Assembly (NCBI RefSeq): GCF_018780565.1
Contig: NZ_JADMJN010000005.1
Coordinates: 310,001-374,000 of the forward strand
Reading direction: 5' to 3'
Length of the DNA: 64,000 nucleotides
From: Rhodoferax sp.
GTDB taxonomy: Bacteria; Pseudomonadota; Gammaproteobacteria; Burkholderiales; Burkholderiaceae_C
The notes beneath the pieces are model-generated. The model ran no database searches and was not told the origin of the DNA. It saw only the letters and a list, made by a program, of their open reading frames with translations. Below are positions 15,834-24,865 of the stretch, piece by piece. How positions within the stretch are numbered: position 1 is the stretch's first letter; each line of letters starts with the position of its first letter. The position numbers and the translations under genes were made by a program.

Positions 15834-17540
15834 TCACATCAGGCGCGCCTTGATGATGTGCAGACGCATGTGACACTCCGGAAGAATCCAGTACTCGACG
15901 GCGCGTGCGGGTTCGACCCATCGGGCTGGATCGGCCGACAGAGCGCGGGACGACGTGGCCGCATTGATCTGCACCCATGACCAGGCCAGCAAGGTCAGGG
16001 CCACGGCGCGAAGGTAGTCGTCGGCCACCCAGAACGGAAGTTCAGGATTGGTCTTGGCGGCATGAACCAAATCCCGGGTAATTTGATTCAGTGAATCCGC
16101 CTGCGCGTGCAGGCTCGCCTGTATGGCGACCTGGAGATCGAGTCCGTCGCACAGATCGTGCAGCAGGGCGGACATGCCCGCGCCACCGTCGCCCAGAACT
16201 TTGCGAACCAGCAGGTCAATCGCCTGGATCTCGTTGGTACCTTCGTAAATCATGCTGACCCGCGAGTCGCGCACGATTTGCTCGATGCCCCCTTCGCGCA
16301 CATAGCCATGGCCGCCAAATACCTGCAGGCAATCGCTGCTGCCGTGAAACGCCTGGGCGGTCCAGGCCGCCTTGAGTACCGGCGTGACCAGGCTGCACCA
16401 CTGCTGCGCTGCGTGTTGGCGGGCGCCATCGGGGTGGTGTTTGGCCATGTCGAGTTCGATGGCGGTGCGGTAGGCCAGCACCCGGCCGCTTTCAATCCAG
16501 GCTCTCTGCGTGGCCAGAATGCGGCGCATCGCGGGGTGTTCGCCGATCAGGTCCGGCGTGGCGCTCATGACTTGCTTGGGCGCACGCATTTGCCGACGTT
16601 CCTTGGCGTAGGCGTCGGCCTTTTGCCAGGCTGCCTCCAGCAGACCAATGCCTTGCAGGCCCACATGCAAGCGCGCCGCGTTCATCATCACAAACATGGC
16701 ATTCAGTCCGTGGTGCGGCTCGCCAATCATCCAGCCGGTAGCTTCGTCAAACCGCATGACGCAGGTGGGGCTGCCGTGCAGGCCCATTTTTTCCTCGATG
16801 CGTTCGCAGTGAATGGTGTTGCGCGAGGCATCGGGCATCAGCTTGGGCGCGAGAAACAGCGACAGGCCCTTGGGTCCGGGCGGCGCATCAGGCAGTCTGG
16901 CGAGCACCAGATGAATGATGTTGTCGGTCAGGTCGTGTTCGCCACCCGATATGAAAATTTTGGTGCCACTGATGCGGTAGCTGCCATCGGCTTGGGGCAG
17001 CGCACGGGTTCGCACCAGCCCGAGGTCGCTGCCGGCATGCGGCTCGGTGAGGCACATGGTGGCCAGCCATTCGCCGGTAGCCACTTTTTCAAGGTAGCGG
17101 CTTTTCAGCGCCTCGCTGCCGTGGTGCCTGATGCATTCGTAGGCGCCGTGCAGCAGGCCGGGGGCCATGGTCCAGCCATGGTTGGCACCGCTGAGCATCT
17201 CAAACAGCACAGCTTCCAGCACGGCGGGCAAACCCTGGCCGCCGTCTTGCGGCGCGCATGCCAATGCAGGCCAGCCGCCTTGCCAGAAGGCCTGGTACGC
17301 ATCCCTGAATCCGGGCGGGGTGGTCACGGCGCCGTTGACGAACTTGCAGCCCATGGTGTCGCCCACACTTTGCAGGGGCGCCACTGCCTGGGCGACGAAT
17401 TTGCCGGCCTCGTTCACCACTTGGTGCATCAGGGTGGCATCCGTGTCTGCAAACGATGGCAAGGCCTGCAATTGTGCAGGGGCCTTGAGCACTTCATGAA
17501 GGATAAAGTGAATGTCTTCCAGCGGTGGCGTGTAGTTCAT
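15834..17540 (-). CDS. Acyl-CoA dehydrogenase (large, DmdC-like)
   Basis: A 568-residue flavoprotein, longer than the 380-residue classical enzymes and matching the large branch that includes 3-methylmercaptopropionyl-CoA dehydrogenase. MCLTEPHAGSDLGLVRTRA (162-180) binds FAD and substrate, SGTKIFISGGEHD follows, and the catalytic base is Glu433 in IYEGTNEIQAIDLL. A C-terminal helical extension follows residue 460. Its ATG overlaps the stop of the LivF-type gene as ATGA, so it is translationally coupled to the transporter. In this operon it could oxidise a phenylpropanoyl-CoA or other side chain; the substrate is inferred from context only. Confidence 0.9.
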   Translation of the reverse strand: MNYTPPLEDIHFILHEVLKAPAQLQALPSFADTDATLMHQVVNEAGKFVAQAVAPLQSVGDTMGCKFVNGAVTTPPGFRDAYQAFWQGGWPALACAPQDGGQGLPAVLEAVLFEMLSGANHGWTMAPGLLHGAYECIRHHGSEALKSRYLEKVATGEWLATMCLTEPHAGSDLGLVRTRALPQADGSYRISGTKIFISGGEHDLTDNIIHLVLARLPDAPPGPKGLSLFLAPKLMPDASRNTIHCERIEEKMGLHGSPTCVMRFDEATGWMIGEPHHGLNAMFVMMNAARLHVGLQGIGLLEAAWQKADAYAKERRQMRAPKQVMSATPDLIGEHPAMRRILATQRAWIESGRVLAYRTAIELDMAKHHPDGARQHAAQQWCSLVTPVLKAAWTAQAFHGSSDCLQVFGGHGYVREGGIEQIVRDSRVSMIYEGTNEIQAIDLLVRKVLGDGGAGMSALLHDLCDGLDLQVAIQASLHAQADSLNQITRDLVHAAKTNPELPFWVADDYLRAVALTLLAWSWVQINAATSSRALSADPARWVEPARAVEYWILPECHMRLHIIKARLM

Positions 17541-18274
17541 GGCGTGCTTTTTCGGGCAGCGCCCAGGTAGGTGTCGATCACGCGCGGGTCGGTGGCCAGG
17601 TCTGATGCGGGGCCCTGCAAGGCGATTTCGCCCATCTCCAGGACGTAGCCGTAGTCGGCGGTTTCCAGGGCTGCACGTGCGTTTTGTTCCACCAGCAAAG
17701 TGGTGACGCCGGTTTTTCGCAGGGCGTCAATTGTGCGGAAAATTTCTTTCACGATCAAGGGTGCCAGACCCAGGCTGGGTTCATCCAGCATGAGCAGGGT
17801 GGGGCGCGACATCAGCGCCCGGCCAACGGCCAGCATTTGCCGCTCGCCACCGGACAGGGTACCGGCTTCCTGGAGGCGGCGCTCCTTCAGGCGCGGAAAC
17901 AGTTCGAACACCACGTCAATCTGCTCACGCCATTGTTTGTTGTGCTGTCTGAGCTGGCGGTAGGCACCCAGCACCAGGTTGTCTTCGACCGACATGCTGC
18001 CAAACAGCTCGCGGCGTTCGGGCACCAGGGCAATGCCCAGCATCACACGCTCTTCGAGTGGCAGATTTGCAATGGATTCGCCGGCGTACTCAATGCGTCC
18101 GGTCGATGGGAGCACGCCCATCAAGGCGTTTAGCAGGGTCGATTTGCCGGCGCCATTGGGCCCGATGACGGTGATGATGCTGCCCGGCGCGGCTTCAAGC
18201 TCGATGGAGCGCAAAACTTCGGCTTTGCCATAGCCCGCATGGAGCCCCTGGACCTTGAGGATGGGTGATGACAT
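17537..18274 (-). CDS. Branched-chain-type ABC transporter ATP-binding protein (LivF-like)
   Basis: A 245-residue ATPase. Walker A is GPNGAGKSTLL (38-48), the ABC signature is LSGGERQMLAVGRAL and Walker B is LLMLDEPSLGLAP. The switch histidine is replaced, as usual in LivF, by LLVEQNA. With the fused LivM-LivG, LivH and the binding protein it forms a complete importer. Its place in a CoA-catabolic operon suggests uptake of an aromatic acid rather than amino acids (inference). It overlaps the acyl-CoA dehydrogenase start by 4 bases. Confidence 0.93.
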   Translation of the reverse strand: MSSPILKVQGLHAGYGKAEVLRSIELEAAPGSIITVIGPNGAGKSTLLNALMGVLPSTGRIEYAGESIANLPLEERVMLGIALVPERRELFGSMSVEDNLVLGAYRQLRQHNKQWREQIDVVFELFPRLKERRLQEAGTLSGGERQMLAVGRALMSRPTLLMLDEPSLGLAPLIVKEIFRTIDALRKTGVTTLLVEQNARAALETADYGYVLEMGEIALQGPASDLATDPRVIDTYLGAARKSTP

Positions 18275-18288
18275 GTTGTATGGCTTTC

Positions 18289-20055
18289 TCAGTGCTCGGT
18301 GCCGAGGTAGGCCGCGCGCACTTCAGGACTGGCCTGAATTTCTTCCGGTGTGCCCTCGATCAGGCGGGTGCCGAATTCCATGACCACAATGCGGTCGGTG
18401 ACTTGCATGACGAGGTCCATGTCGTGCTCGACCAGCAGAATGCTCAGGCCTTCGGACTTGAGCTGGCGCAGCACATCGGCCAGTGCCTGCTTTTCTTTGT
18501 GGCGCAAACCGGCGGCCGGTTCGTCCAGCAACAGCAGGGCCGGGTCGTTGCACAGGGCACGGGCAATTTCCAGCAGGCGCTGCTGGCCCATGGCCAGGTT
18601 GCCTGCGAGTTCATGCAGGTACTCGCCCATGCCGACACGTCGCAACTGGAACTCGGCTTCTTTGAACAAGCCTTGCTCTTCGCTGCGATCGAGTCGCAGC
18701 ATGGCCGACACCGCGCCCTGATCGCCCCGCAGGTGAGCACCCAGCGCAACGTTTTCCAGCACCGTCATGTCGGCGATCATCTTGACGTGCTGAAAGGTGC
18801 GCGAAATGCCACGCTTGGCAATTTCGCGCGACGCAGAGTTGGTGATGCTTTCGCCCCGGAATGTGACGCTTCCACTGGTGGGCCGGAGCACGCCCGTGAT
18901 CAGGTTGAAGGTGGTGGACTTGCCAGCGCCGTTCGGTCCGATCAAGCCGACGATTTGGGCCGATTGCACCGTGAAGTTGATGTTGTTCACCGCAACCAGG
19001 CCGCCAAATTCCTTGCGGATATCCTTCACCTGCAACACGACCTCACCGGCAGCGGGTTTGCTGCGGTGGGCCAGTGGGGCGGCCTGGTGCCAGTCGACTT
19101 TGCGCGGGGCTTTGGGAAGCCTGCGGTCCACAAACGCCCAGATGCCTTCGGGTGCGTACTTCAGGGTCAGCACCAGCAATACGCCGAAGACAATGATCTC
19201 GTAGCTGCCGCTGGTGCCGATGAGCTTGGGCAACAGCACCTGCAACTGGTCGGACAAGAGCTTGGTGATGGTGACGCCCGTGATGGCACCCCAAACATGC
19301 CCGGCGCCGCCCAGAACGGCCATGAACAGGTACTCGATGCCGATCTGCATGCCGAAGGGAGACGGGTTCACTGCGCGTTGAAAATGTGCGTACAACCAGC
19401 CCGACATGCTGGCCAGCAGCGCCGCCAGGGTGAAGATGCCGATCTTGAATTTGAGGGTGTCAATGCCCATGGACTCGGCCATTTGCGAGCCAGTCTTGAG
19501 CGAGCGTATGGCCCGGCCCACGCGCGAGTCCAGCAGGTGAATCATGCCAAGGCTGGCCAGCAGAAGCAGGCTCCAGGTCATGACAAAGAAAACGCGCCCG
19601 TGGCCCAGATCCCAGCCCCCAACCTTAAGGCTCTGCACATCCAGAATGCCATCGTATTTGCCCAGTGCTTCCAGGTTGCCCATGATGTAGTAGAGCGACA
19701 GTCCCCAGGCGATCGTGGCCAGAGGCAGGTAGTGCCCCGACATGCGCAAGGTGATCCAGCCCAGCACAATGGCGCATGTTGCCGTGAGCGCCATGCCGAT
19801 GAGCAGCGTCAGCCAGGGCGAAAGCCCGGCGTTCACCGTGAGGTAGGCAGAGGTGTAGGCGCCGATGCCAACAAAGGCCGCCTGTCCGAACGAGGTCAAG
19901 CCGCCCACGCCCGTCAGAAGAATCAAGCCCAGCACAGCCAGGCTGGAGATGCCAATGTAATTGAGCTGGATGATCCAGAATTCCGGCACTGGCAGCACCG
20001 CGATCAGTCCAATGAGGGTGATGATGGCCAGCCATCCTGCTTTTCTTGAAGTCAT
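18289..20055 (-). CDS. Fused ABC permease/ATP-binding protein (LivM-LivG fusion)
   Basis: A 588-residue fusion. Residues 1 to about 320 are a LivM-type inner-membrane permease with multiple hydrophobic helices and the conserved GQAAFVGIGAYTSAYLTV and EYLFMAVLGGAGHVWGAITG segments. Residues from about 345 are a LivG ATPase with Walker A GPNGAGKSTTFN, Walker B LLLLDEPAAGLRHKE and switch LLVEHDMDLV. The signature motif is LAMGQQRLLEIARAL, one residue off the LSxGQ norm. The linker (VDWHQAAPLAHRSKPAAGE) is about 20 residues. Separate livM and livG genes are the norm, as in the second transporter at 39-41 kb, so this is a true domain fusion. One base separates it from LivH. Confidence 0.92.
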   Translation of the reverse strand: MTSRKAGWLAIITLIGLIAVLPVPEFWIIQLNYIGISSLAVLGLILLTGVGGLTSFGQAAFVGIGAYTSAYLTVNAGLSPWLTLLIGMALTATCAIVLGWITLRMSGHYLPLATIAWGLSLYYIMGNLEALGKYDGILDVQSLKVGGWDLGHGRVFFVMTWSLLLLASLGMIHLLDSRVGRAIRSLKTGSQMAESMGIDTLKFKIGIFTLAALLASMSGWLYAHFQRAVNPSPFGMQIGIEYLFMAVLGGAGHVWGAITGVTITKLLSDQLQVLLPKLIGTSGSYEIIVFGVLLVLTLKYAPEGIWAFVDRRLPKAPRKVDWHQAAPLAHRSKPAAGEVVLQVKDIRKEFGGLVAVNNINFTVQSAQIVGLIGPNGAGKSTTFNLITGVLRPTSGSVTFRGESITNSASREIAKRGISRTFQHVKMIADMTVLENVALGAHLRGDQGAVSAMLRLDRSEEQGLFKEAEFQLRRVGMGEYLHELAGNLAMGQQRLLEIARALCNDPALLLLDEPAAGLRHKEKQALADVLRQLKSEGLSILLVEHDMDLVMQVTDRIVVMEFGTRLIEGTPEEIQASPEVRAAYLGTEH

Positions 20056-20056
20056 C

Positions 20057-21097
20057 TCAGTGCTCCTCGTCGGAATGACCCGATGTGAGCGAACGCCACA
20101 GCAACACGGGAAGGATCAGGGTGAACACAATGACTTCCTTGAACGAGCTGGCCCAGAAAGAACCAAAGGCCTCGATCACCCCAACCAGCAAGGCGCCCAC
20201 CGCCGCCCCGGGGTAGCTGACCAGCCCACCGATGACGGCTGCGACAAAGCCTTTGAGGCCGATGAGAAATCCTGAGTCAAAAAACACGGTGGTGGTGGGA
20301 CCAATCAGCAAGCCCGACAGCGCACCGATCAGGGCGGCCATGGCCAGTGTGAGCTGCCCCGCCGTCTGCGAGGAAATACCCATGAGCCGCGCACCCAGCC
20401 GGTTGACGGCGGTGGCGCGCAGGGCCTTGCCATACAGGCTGCGCTCAAAGAAGAGCCAGAGCAGCACGATCAGCGAGGCCGAGGCCAGGGCGATGATGAT
20501 CGCCTGACCAGAGAGGTTGACCGCACCCAGGCTGAAGCGTGCGTCCCAGAACGGCGGATTGCGAAACCCTTCTGCACCAAAGAACACCAGGCCCAGCCCG
20601 GTGAGGGCAAAGTGCACGCCGACCGACACGATCAGCAGCACCAGGGAGCTTGCATCGGCCAGCGACTGGTAAGCCAGCCGGTACACCAGGGGTCCGAAAC
20701 AAGTCACGATGCAGACCGACAAGACGGCCTGCACCAGCAAAGAGAACTGCTGTGGGGCTGCCCAGATGGTGACCAGGCCAATCACGACCGGAATAACCAT
20801 GACCTTGAGGCCAGCCACCACGGCAGATGTGGCGGACTGGTGCCTTTTCCAGGTCTGAAAGGACTCCGCCAGGGCCGCTACAGCGGCCAGCAAAAGCAGC
20901 AACCAGATCGTGCCCGGCACTTTGCCCGTCTGCAAAATCGCCAGGGTGAGTGCGCCGTAGGTGACGAACTCCCCCTGGGGAATAAAGATCACGCGGGTCA
21001 CCGCAAACACCAGCACCGTTGCCAGTCCCAGCAAGGCATAGATAGCACCATTGGTCAGTCCATCGACGACAAGGATGCTGGCGATTGAGAAATCCAT
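20057..21097 (-). CDS. Branched-chain-type ABC transporter permease (LivH-like)
   Basis: A 346-residue integral membrane protein, somewhat longer than LivH (about 300). [20 protein letters not shown] begins the first helix, [20 protein letters not shown] is the conserved loop, and [20 protein letters not shown] the EAA-like coupling region. An extra hydrophilic insert (residues about 78-90, [10 protein letters not shown]) accounts for the added length. It pairs with the LivM half of the fusion, starts 2 bases after the binding-protein gene and ends 1 base before the fusion gene. Confidence 0.9.
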   Translation of the reverse strand: MDFSIASILVVDGLTNGAIYALLGLATVLVFAVTRVIFIPQGEFVTYGALTLAILQTGKVPGTIWLLLLLAAVAALAESFQTWKRHQSATSAVVAGLKVMVIPVVIGLVTIWAAPQQFSLLVQAVLSVCIVTCFGPLVYRLAYQSLADASSLVLLIVSVGVHFALTGLGLVFFGAEGFRNPPFWDARFSLGAVNLSGQAIIIALASASLIVLLWLFFERSLYGKALRATAVNRLGARLMGISSQTAGQLTLAMAALIGALSGLLIGPTTTVFFDSGFLIGLKGFVAAVIGGLVSYPGAAVGALLVGVIEAFGSFWASSFKEVIVFTLILPVLLWRSLTSGHSDEEH

Positions 21098-21099
21098 GG

Positions 21100-22233
21100 T
21101 TATTGCAGTTTCCAGTCGCCGTTGGTGATGCGCATGATCACACCGGTGTCATCGGTGTAGCCCGCATGGTTGGTGGCGGTGTAGTTCACCGTGCCGTGAA
21201 ACAGCGGAATCGGACCGGCGTTTTCCAGTGCCGCTTTGAGCGCGCCACGGAACTCCTTGGTACCGGGCTGGGCTGTTTTCAACGCAATCGGAATGATTTT
21301 TTGCAGAACGATGGACGCATCGTAAGCATGACCGGCAAACGGATTTCGTGTGTTGGGTCCGTAAACCTTCTCCCAGCTTTCCACGTGGGCCATCGCAACC
21401 TTTTTGCTGGGGTGGTTGGCGGGCAGTTGCTCGGCCACCATGCCAGGGCCGGCGACCACAAAAGCACCTTCCACGTCCTTGCCGCCAACCCGCATCAGGT
21501 CGCGCGATGCGGCACCGTGGGTTTGGTAGATCTTGCCTTTGTAGCCGCGCTCAATCAGGGCCTTGTGGGGCATTGCAGCGCCGCTGCCGGAAGCCACGAT
21601 CAGGATCGCATCCGGCGCACCGGCGGTTACTTTGAGCGCCTGGCCGGTCACGCTGGTGTCGGTACGCGCAAAACGCTCTTCGGAGACGAATTTCAGGTCG
21701 GTGCCGGCCATCTTGACTTTCATGTCGCGCAGGAAGAGTTCGCCAAAAGCGTCGGCATAACCCAGGAAACCGACCGTCTTGACGCCTTGCTTCTTCATGT
21801 GCGCCACGATGGCGTGCGACATGACCAGCGTGGACTGGGGCATGTTGTACGACCAGGGTGCCTTGTTGGTAGAAACATCAATGGGTGCAAAGGTCAGGTG
21901 CATGGTGCCGGTTTCCGAGGCCACTGCCGCGACCGCATTGGCCGGTGGCGTGGCCACAGAGCCCAGCAGGATGTCGACCTTGTCGTCCGTGACCAGGCGG
22001 CGTGCATTCTTGGTGGCGCTGGCCGGATCGGTTGCGTCGTCCAGAATGATCACATTGAGCTTTTGTCCTCCAATGCTGGTGGGGTACATGCCGATCGCAT
22101 TCTTGATCGGGATGCCCAGCGCTGATGTGGGGCCGGTCAGCGATAGGCTGACGCCGATATTGATGTCGGCCTGTGCCACACCGGCCGCCAGGGCCGCGAT
22201 GGCAGTTGCAACAGTTGTCTTGAAGAGTTTCAT
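21100..22233 (-). CDS. ABC transporter substrate-binding protein (Leu/Ile/Val-binding type)
   Basis: A 377-residue periplasmic binding protein. A Sec signal peptide ([20 protein letters not shown], cleavage after AQA near residue 22) precedes [20 protein letters not shown], the standard start of type I peri-BP domains. [20 protein letters not shown] and [20 protein letters not shown] are the lobes' hinge-side segments. Sister proteins in aromatic catabolic operons bind hydroxycinnamates or benzoates; the specificity here is inferred from the operon only. It is followed immediately by LivH. Confidence 0.92.
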   Translation of the reverse strand: MKLFKTTVATAIAALAAGVAQADINIGVSLSLTGPTSALGIPIKNAIGMYPTSIGGQKLNVIILDDATDPASATKNARRLVTDDKVDILLGSVATPPANAVAAVASETGTMHLTFAPIDVSTNKAPWSYNMPQSTLVMSHAIVAHMKKQGVKTVGFLGYADAFGELFLRDMKVKMAGTDLKFVSEERFARTDTSVTGQALKVTAGAPDAILIVASGSGAAMPHKALIERGYKGKIYQTHGAASRDLMRVGGKDVEGAFVVAGPGMVAEQLPANHPSKKVAMAHVESWEKVYGPNTRNPFAGHAYDASIVLQKIIPIALKTAQPGTKEFRGALKAALENAGPIPLFHGTVNYTATNHAGYTDDTGVIMRITNGDWKLQ

Positions 22234-22286
22234 GGTTTTGTCTCCTGAGTAGTAGTGGTGAGGGAAAGAGATCGGTGGCTAATGCG

Positions 22287-22706
22287 CTAGCTGCAAAGCT
22301 GGCGAATGTCCGGCGGCACAGGAATCGCCTTGATGCGATCCGGGTTGTCCGGCAGGCGCATGCAGAACGCACGGGTTTCGCTGCCTTCGCACAGCAAATC
22401 GTCGCCCCGCTTGACCAGGTGCTTGTGAATGAAGACCTTGTCGCGCCATTCTTCAACCGAGGTGTGTATCTGCAGCGTTTCACCATAGGTGGCAGGACGC
22501 ATGAATTTGGTGTGGATTTCCAGCAGCGGTGTGCCGATGATGCCGGTGGTCTTAACCAGTTCGCGCCAGGGTTGAACACCGCACTTCACGAAAAAATTCA
22601 GCGAGGATGCATCCATCCACTTGGAAAAATTCGGGAAAAACACAATGCCGGCGGGATCGCAATCGCCGAACATCACCTCGACCTCATAGACAACGGTTTT
22701 GCTCAT
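22287..22706 (-). CDS. Acyl-CoA thioesterase, 4-hydroxybenzoyl-CoA thioesterase family
   Basis: A 139-residue hot-dog fold protein. VEVMFGDCDPAGIVFFPNFS (residues 9-28) contains the catalytic Asp and the family motif. SVEEWRDKVFIHKHLVKRGD and CEGSETRAFCMRLPDNPDRI complete the fold. It would hydrolyse an aryl- or acyl-CoA. In this pathway it could release 4-hydroxybenzoate or vanillate from the CoA ester left by thiolysis, and pobA at 36.7 kb would then take 4-hydroxybenzoate further. The substrate is inferred. Confidence 0.88.
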   Translation of the reverse strand: MSKTVVYEVEVMFGDCDPAGIVFFPNFSKWMDASSLNFFVKCGVQPWRELVKTTGIIGTPLLEIHTKFMRPATYGETLQIHTSVEEWRDKVFIHKHLVKRGDDLLCEGSETRAFCMRLPDNPDRIKAIPVPPDIRQLCS

Positions 22707-22721
22707 GGTGGTGTGCCTGAA

Positions 22722-23507
22722 TTAGCGGGGCGCCATGCGCAGTGCGCCGTCCAGGCGGATCACTTCGCCGTTCAGGTGCACGTTGGTCACGATGTGGCTG
22801 GCCAGTTGCGCAAACTCTTCGGGTTTGCCCAGGCGTGCAGGGAAGGGGATGCTGGCGGCCAGCGATGCCTGCACGGGTTCGGGCAGGGTCTTCATCAGCG
22901 GTGTGGCAAACAAACCGGGGGCAATGGTGCAGACACGAATGCCATGCTGCGCCAGATCGCGTGCCATGGGCAAGGTCATGCCAACCACGCCGCTCTTGGA
23001 GGCGCTGTAGGCCTGCTGACCCACCTGGCCGTCAAAGGCCGCAACCGAAGCGGTGAACACCATCACGCCGCGCTCGCCGTCCTCCATGGGGGACAGCTTC
23101 GCGCATTCGGCAGCAAACAGGCGTGCTGCGTTGTAGGTACCGATCAGGTTGACGTTGATCACGCGCACAAAATCTTCCAGCGGGGCGGCCGAGCCGTCCT
23201 TGGCGACCACGCGCTTGGCCGCGCCAATGCCGGCAATGCTCATCAGGATGCGTGCCGGACCTTGAGCGGCAGATGCCTTGGCGATGGCGGCTTGCAGGCT
23301 CTCGGTGTTGGTGATGTCGCACTGGCAGGCCAGCGCGCTGCCTTGTCCATGGGCCGCATTGATCTCGGCGGCCACCTTCTCGGCGTTGGCCAGATTCATG
23401 TCCAGCAACGCAACCTTGGCGCCCAGGCGGGCGAGTTCACGAGCGGTGGCTTCACCCAGGCCCGAGCCAGCGCCAGTCACGAGAGCGGAGTGTCCTTGAA
23501 TGTTCAT
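22722..23507 (-). CDS. SDR family 3-hydroxyacyl-CoA dehydrogenase-like oxidoreductase
   Basis: A 261-residue short-chain dehydrogenase with all key residues. TGAGSGLGEATARELARLGA (residues 11-30) binds NAD, SIAGIGAAKRV replaces NAG, and YSASKSGVVGM supplies Tyr-Lys. Long insert FAAECAKLSPMEDGERGVM matches the 17-beta-HSD10/3-hydroxyacyl-CoA branch, which oxidises 3-hydroxyacyl-CoA. Between hydratase and thiolase genes it fits the third beta-oxidation step of a phenylpropanoid side chain. A 94-base gap to the thiolase holds copy B of the 43-base element. Confidence 0.9.
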   Translation of the reverse strand: MNIQGHSALVTGAGSGLGEATARELARLGAKVALLDMNLANAEKVAAEINAAHGQGSALACQCDITNTESLQAAIAKASAAQGPARILMSIAGIGAAKRVVAKDGSAAPLEDFVRVINVNLIGTYNAARLFAAECAKLSPMEDGERGVMVFTASVAAFDGQVGQQAYSASKSGVVGMTLPMARDLAQHGIRVCTIAPGLFATPLMKTLPEPVQASLAASIPFPARLGKPEEFAQLASHIVTNVHLNGEVIRLDGALRMAPR

Positions 23508-23528
23508 GTCGGTCTTTCGAAAAATGAT

Positions 23529-23571
23529 TGCTATATATTTAATAGCTGATTGTTGAGGTTCGATGAGGGCC
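23529..23571 (+). repeat. 43-base dispersed element, copy B (intergenic)
   Basis: TGCTATATATTTAATAGCTG, 17-base spacer, AGGGCC, continuing GGAGGCC. It fills most of the gap between the thiolase and SDR genes, reading opposite to the operon. It is the only well-conserved copy that lies wholly between genes. Confidence 0.88.
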
Positions 23572-23601
23572 GGAGGCCTATTTTCTTAAGAAGTGGGGAG
23601 C

Positions 23602-24852
23602 TCAAGGGGCGTCGGTGTTTTCCAGCAGCAACGCGATGCCCTGTCCGCCGCCGATGCAGGCCGATGCAATGCCCCAGCGCAGCCCAGCGCGCTTGAGTTC
23701 CCGCGCCACGGTAATCGTCAGGCGGACTCCAGTGGCCGCCAGTGGGTGACCCAGCGCAATGGCGCCGCCATTGACATTGAGGCGACTCATGTCCAGTCCC
23801 AAGTCCTTGCCGACGGCCAGCGTTTGCGCGCCCTGGGCTTCGTTGATCTCGAAACGGCCGATCTGGTCGAGCGTCAAACCGGTGCGCTCGAGCAGCAGGC
23901 GGATGGCCGGTGCCGGGCCAATGCCCATGATTTCGGGGGGGACGCCCACCACGGCAGCGGCCACCACGCGAGCCAGCGGCTTCTTGCCATGCGCCTTGGC
24001 GTAAGCGCCGGATGCGACGACGGCCGCAGCCGCAGCGTCCACCAGGGCCGAACTGTTGCCACCTGTTTGCACGCCGCCTTCGTACACCGAGCGCAGCTTG
24101 GCCAGTACGTCGACAGGGGAGATGCGGGCATGGGTATCCTGCGCGACTTCGAGCGTTTTGCCTTGCAGCTTGATGCCACGGGTTTTGTAGCCTTGGAGCT
24201 CAAACTTTTCAGAGACCACCGGCACGATCTCGCCAGCGTGAAAGCCCGCCTGTTGCGCAGCGACCGCTTTGGCAAACGATTGCGAGGCAAACTCGTCCAC
24301 CTGTTCGCGCGTGATGCTGTATTTTTTGGCCAGATTTTCTGCGGTCTGGATCATGTTGATACCGGCCGCTGAATCGTTCAGGGCTTCCCACATGAAATCC
24401 TTGAAACCCACCGGCGCGCCCAGTTTGAAACCGGTGCGGTGGTCAAACGCGGCAATGGGATTGCGCGTCATGCTTTCTGCGCCTACCACCAGCGCGGCCT
24501 CGCAGGCGCCGCTTTGAATTTGCTCGCCAGCCTGGCGAAACAGCTCGAATCCGGTGCCGCAAATGCGTTGTGTCATGAGGGCCGGCACTTCGATTGGCAC
24601 GCCGGCATACAAGCCAATGTGGCGCGGCAGCATGAATTGCTCGAAGTCGCCGGGTGCCATGTTGCCGGTGATGACGGAGCCAATGTCGGCGGCGGGTACA
24701 TCGCTGCGTTCGAGCACGGCGCGGGCGACCTTGATGCCGAGGTCGGTGGGTGAAATGTGGCCGAGTGCGCCGCAATAGTCCACCATGGGAGTGCGCACGC
24801 CGTCCAGCATCCAGACATCGTCGAAATGGGAGAAAAATCCTTTGGTGGCCAT
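23602..24852 (-). CDS. Acetyl-CoA acetyltransferase (thiolase)
   Basis: A 416-residue thiolase. The acyl-accepting Cys98 is in RICGTGFELF, His369 in GGAIALGHPLAATG and Cys399 in SACIGGGQG, so all catalytic residues are present. NEAQGAQTLAVGKDLG marks the conserved core. It cleaves 3-ketoacyl-CoA to acetyl-CoA and a shortened acyl-CoA. Its neighbours (feruloyl-CoA synthase, hydratase, SDR) make it the final step of a CoA-dependent beta-oxidative route for C6-C3 acids (inference). It starts 14 bases after the synthase stop. Confidence 0.93.
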   Translation of the reverse strand: MATKGFFSHFDDVWMLDGVRTPMVDYCGALGHISPTDLGIKVARAVLERSDVPAADIGSVITGNMAPGDFEQFMLPRHIGLYAGVPIEVPALMTQRICGTGFELFRQAGEQIQSGACEAALVVGAESMTRNPIAAFDHRTGFKLGAPVGFKDFMWEALNDSAAGINMIQTAENLAKKYSITREQVDEFASQSFAKAVAAQQAGFHAGEIVPVVSEKFELQGYKTRGIKLQGKTLEVAQDTHARISPVDVLAKLRSVYEGGVQTGGNSSALVDAAAAAVVASGAYAKAHGKKPLARVVAAAVVGVPPEIMGIGPAPAIRLLLERTGLTLDQIGRFEINEAQGAQTLAVGKDLGLDMSRLNVNGGAIALGHPLAATGVRLTITVARELKRAGLRWGIASACIGGGQGIALLLENTDAP

Positions 24853-24865
24853 GGTCGTGAGGCTT

